A stretch of DNA of 64,000 nucleotides. It comes from Phocoena phocoena (Eukaryota > Chordata > Mammalia > Artiodactyla > Phocoenidae). The stretch lies in contig NC_089221.1 in assembly GCF_963924675.1 (NCBI RefSeq), positions 138,922,263 through 138,986,262 on the forward strand, read 5' to 3'. Below the pieces are notes generated by a model. The model ran no database searches. It saw nothing but the letters and a program-made list of their open reading frames with translations, and had not been told where the DNA came from. The number at the start of each line of letters is the position of its first letter. The stretch's first letter is position 1. Positions 60,681 to 64,000 of the stretch are shown piece by piece. The translations under genes were made by a program, and so were the position numbers.

Positions 60681-60884
60681 CTTTCTTAAATATATTATTC
60701 TGCTTCTCTGTATCAAACATTTAAACATTTTACTTCATAAGAACTACATTTCACTATCACAAACATTTGTGATCAGAAATATTTTCATCAGTCTCTCATG
60801 ACAGTTCTACCCCCAGGCTACACAGAAGGGACCTACCTTCATTGCCTTATAATTATGAATTTTTGGAAGCCACAAAATCTATGC

Positions 60885-61050
60885 CTCGGTTCAAATCCAG
60901 GCTCTGATCTATACCCCAGGTGTCTCTGGGAAAGTCCCTTATTCTTTTTGAACCTAGGTTCTCTATCTGTAAACAGCATTATTGTGAAAATGCAGTTGCA
61001 AAGATTATGTTGAGGGTGTCTTGTATATTATAGCTATTAAATAGGCGATA
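60885..61050 (+). repeat. MIR SINE
   Basis: CGGTTCAAATCCAGGCTCTG, CTGGGAAAGTCCCTTATTC and GAACCTAGGTTCTCTATCTG are MIR motifs in order, here in sense, shortly after an antisense MIR. Confidence 0.75.
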
Positions 61051-63045
61051 ATCTCTATTGTGAGGGGAGAGAATAGTATTGTGGAGATCATTCTCTCATC
61101 TCCTTAAATGAAATTTATGAAAGGTCTACTTTATGTTGAAATTCTAACACTGAATATGAGTAATCACAAACAGTAAGCCCACTCAACTGCTTTCAGAATC
61201 GCACTTTACCTCTTTCAAAGGCAATTAGGAGCTGTCATCTTTATAAGCAGTTGAAGTGTAGGACAGATAAATATTTCTTCATTTGTTTGAGGCTTTAAGT
61301 TGGTATTGGACTTTATGATTTCTGATGTATCTTTTTACTCATCAGGAGTAATGCTCACTGGGCCAAGTATCCAGTTCTCATGGTGAACAGCCTACATTTC
61401 CAAGATTTGCATGGGTTTTTTGTTTCATAAATACAATTACTCAAAAGTGTTTATCATTCTCCTTTAAAACTCTTTAGTTCCTCCCTACCCCTGCCCAAGC
61501 TCATATGTATACATGTGTATATACATACATATAATTGAATATATATATAAGAATATATGTATAACACAATATATATAACTGAATATGTATTATATTACAA
61601 GAATACATATAATTAAAGGAGGTTTTGAAATATTCTCTTATAAAAAGCTTGGTGAATGTTATTATAAGCAAAACGGAAATGGGTTAGGTTGAGATTCTTT
61701 AGTTGTAAACGATAGAAAAAAAAGTCTAATTAGTTCTATTTTCTACATTTAATACAAGGACATAAGTTACATTTGGATACATTTATTAACAACCTAATAA
61801 AAATGCGTTCATATGTACAGACTCGTTTTCACTTCAATGTACAGAACACAATTATTATAAACATCAAGCATTGGGAGCTATTGAACAGATGGGGCATTAG
61901 TGTCTTAATTCTTGATCTTTGGTCTAGTAAATCCTTCCATTTCATATCTTTTGCACAAATCCTATGGCCATTCAGGGCATGATGAGTGATTTTTTAAATG
62001 CTGCTTTAATGTTCATGTCACTTTTTGTGTTTTACTATTTCAAACAAATATGTAAACACAGGTGATCAAACAGGATAATGAGGACACATTAAAAATCTTT
62101 GAATATTCCAAACCAGGCATATCCTAATCCTGCCAGAAGATTCTGCATAAACTAAATGCAGTTTCTTGGCACCAACATATCTAATGATTTTTATTATTTC
62201 TGATAACTAATATCTGAAAATTGATCCCTGACTCAGAACTTTATTTTTCCATGCTGCACTTAATAAATGATACTGATTATCTATTCGTTATGTTTATCTT
62301 AAACAAAAATAGGAATATATGAACATACTAATGGTTTATAGGACATTACGCAGAGACCATATGCACACATGCACACGCTCAAAGCTTACTGAAGGAAACA
62401 CACAGACATCGCGAATGCCTTAATTTTGCCATAAAAATAGAGAATGCATGTTTCCTCACGCAAGTCACATAGGATATAACATTAAAAATATCGAATCTAG
62501 GGTTGTGACAGTATTTTAACTAACTATGTTTGTTTCCTTACCTCCCTCCTGGCTTACACTGCAATCTTCAAGTTGCAAATGGAATCTACAGAGTTCAAAA
62601 CCCTTGTTCAAAGTTTTAGAAATTATCGATATTTATATGGTATTTGAAAATCATTTCTTTCAACGATCAGCATATACTATAATCCCTCTTAACTTTGAAT
62701 AAAACTGCAGCTTCCTGCTTCGATTGATGGGATTGACATCTCAAAGAAAAGACTCAAAGAAAATGGGTGAACCTAAGTTACACATGAGTTGCTGATAACT
62801 GAAAACTGCCACAGAAGAGAATTGGATACTGTCCTACTTATATGACTATTAAATAGAATCTGACTCTCACATGTGTATTTTATTCCTGATGGTTATTGGT
62901 TGGGTCCTTCTTCAATCTTGTGGAAAAATAATGTTGTAAACTGTACCTTTGGGCAAAACTACGGCTGACTGTAGTAGCCCGTGCTTGCAGAGTGTGTGTG
63001 GTCGGTTCTATCTTGGACCATATTCTCCTCAAATCTTTCTGGTTT
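61051..63045. other. Unassigned sequence with AT tract
   Basis: No gene seen. An AT-rich TATATA/ACATAT tract lies at about 61505-61615. The start of a possible LTR-like piece (TCCTGATGGTTATTGG, 62884) shares 15 bases with 49845. Confidence 0.4.
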
Positions 63046-64000
63046 GGGGGAGAGCAGCCAGGATGATGGGGAAAGACTCTGAGCTCACCTCCTCTCACAG
63101 GCACACCAAAGTCACAACTATCTGCAGAACAACCATCAATAAAATAGACTGGAACCTACCAGAAAAGACCTTCTCCAACATAAAGAAGGAACCACAATGA
63201 GAAGGTAGGAGGAGCTGACTCGCAAAGTAATGAAATCCCATCCCCCGCCCCTCAGGCGGGCGACACACACCCTGGAGAATAATTATATTGCAGAAGTTCT
63301 CCCACAGGAGTGAGAGTTCTGAGCCCCATGTCATGCTCCCCAGCCCGGGGGTCCAGCACCGGGAAGGCAAGCTCCCAGAGCACTTGGCTTTGAAGGCCAG
63401 CGGGGCTTCATTGCAGGAGCCCACAGGACTGAGGGAAACACACTTCACTCTTAAAGGCACACATAAAATCCCAGGGCAAAAGCAGTAATGTGATAGGAGC
63501 CTGGGCCAGACCTACCTGCTGGTCTTGGAGAGGTCCCTGGAGAGGCGGGGTGGCCGTCCCTCACCCTGGGGCCGTTCATCCACGTGAACATGGCGGCTGC
63601 GTGTTTGCCTCGTTAGCACCGATTCGGCAGCTGGTCCCACCCAACAGCCTACAGGTGCCGAAGCTGGGAAGCCTCGGGGCCAAACAAGTAACGCGGGAAT
63701 AGAGCCTTCCCCATCAGCAGGCAGGCTGCTTAAAGACTGAAGAGCCCCGCGCTGTCTCCACAGTCGCCCCTAGACACGGCCCAGCCCACAAGAGGGCCAG
63801 GGCCCGGCTCCACCCACCAGGGGGCAGACTCCGGCCCCTCCCACCCGGAAGCGCGCACAAACCTCTAAAGCAGCGTCACCCACCAGGCGGCAGACACCAG
63901 AAGCAAGAAAACTAGGATCAGCAACCCAGGTCAGACCCTACCCTGGGACCACCTGGGCCCTGGCTCTGTCCACGATCAGACCAACGCAACCTTCGGGACA
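63046..64000 (+). mobile_element. L1 5'UTR start (sense), continuing past the window
   Basis: From about 63046 the base composition turns GC-rich and the sequence reads as an L1 5'UTR: GAGCTCACCTCCTCTCACAG, CACAACTATCTGCAGAACAA, TAGACTGGAACCTACCAG and AGAAGGTAGGAGGAGCTG. This is a third 5'UTR type, different from those at 22817 and 36347. At least the first 0.95 kb is present; whether ORF1 and ORF2 follow lies outside the window. Confidence 0.82.

Noticed and set aside
1..64000. Search for tRNA, rRNA, U6 or other RNA genes
   Set aside because: Polymerase III box motifs occur only within SINEs; no intact RNA gene was recognised by eye.

Overview
This window is nuclear DNA from a large mammal, almost certainly a cetacean or a close relative. 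The evidence is a set of tRNA-derived SINEs of the CHR type typical of Cetacea, Hippopotamidae and Ruminantia (seven copies), long L1 retrotransposons of the cetartiodactyl type, a mariner element of the kind known from cattle and relatives, and a background of older mammalian repeats (MIR, L2, old L1). No protein-coding exon, tRNA, rRNA or other host gene can be supported. The window reads as AT-rich, gene-poor intergenic or intronic sequence built mostly by retrotransposition. Nothing bacterial, no CRISPR array and no operon is present.

Layout. 0-5 kb: unassigned sequence with one near-complete but dead mariner (608-1921). 5-10 kb: a sense L1 (L1-1, 5105-10045) with an 18-bp target-site duplication, a deletion inside ORF1 and a SINE nested in the ORF2 endonuclease domain. 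10-14.6 kb: ancient repeat fragments. 14.6-22.8 kb: an antisense composite L1 (L1-2) keeping its whole 5'UTR, ORF1 and ORF2 plus a second, partly duplicated 3' end, all between one pair of 10-bp repeats. 22.8-33 kb: L2, MIR and L1 fragments and two long-form SINEs. 34-40 kb: an L1 ORF2 piece with a 303-codon open frame next to an AT microsatellite, a piece of ORF2 joined to another L1's 5'UTR/ORF1, and a 5'-truncated L1 inside an L2. 41-47 kb: mostly unassigned, but with a 137-bp inverted repeat (44486-44622 and 46802-46938, about 92% identical, no gaps) and an LTR-like repeat whose relative lies near 53.3 kb. 48-56 kb: four SINEs, L2 and MIR pieces, a possible LTR and an L1 3' end. 56-64 kb: old L1 and MIR pieces, unassigned sequence, and from about 63.05 kb the 5'UTR of another sense L1 that runs off the window.

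The elements do not act together as a system. The useful content is the order of insertions (SINE in L1, SINE in old L1, L1 in L2, SINE in an LTR-like repeat), set by target-site duplications. The least ordinary structures are the 137-bp inverted repeat, the composite L1-2, the ORF1-deleted L1-1 and the twice-damaged mariner active site. I found no convincing new biological system. Repeat family names are from recognition without a database and are least certain for the ancient fragments.
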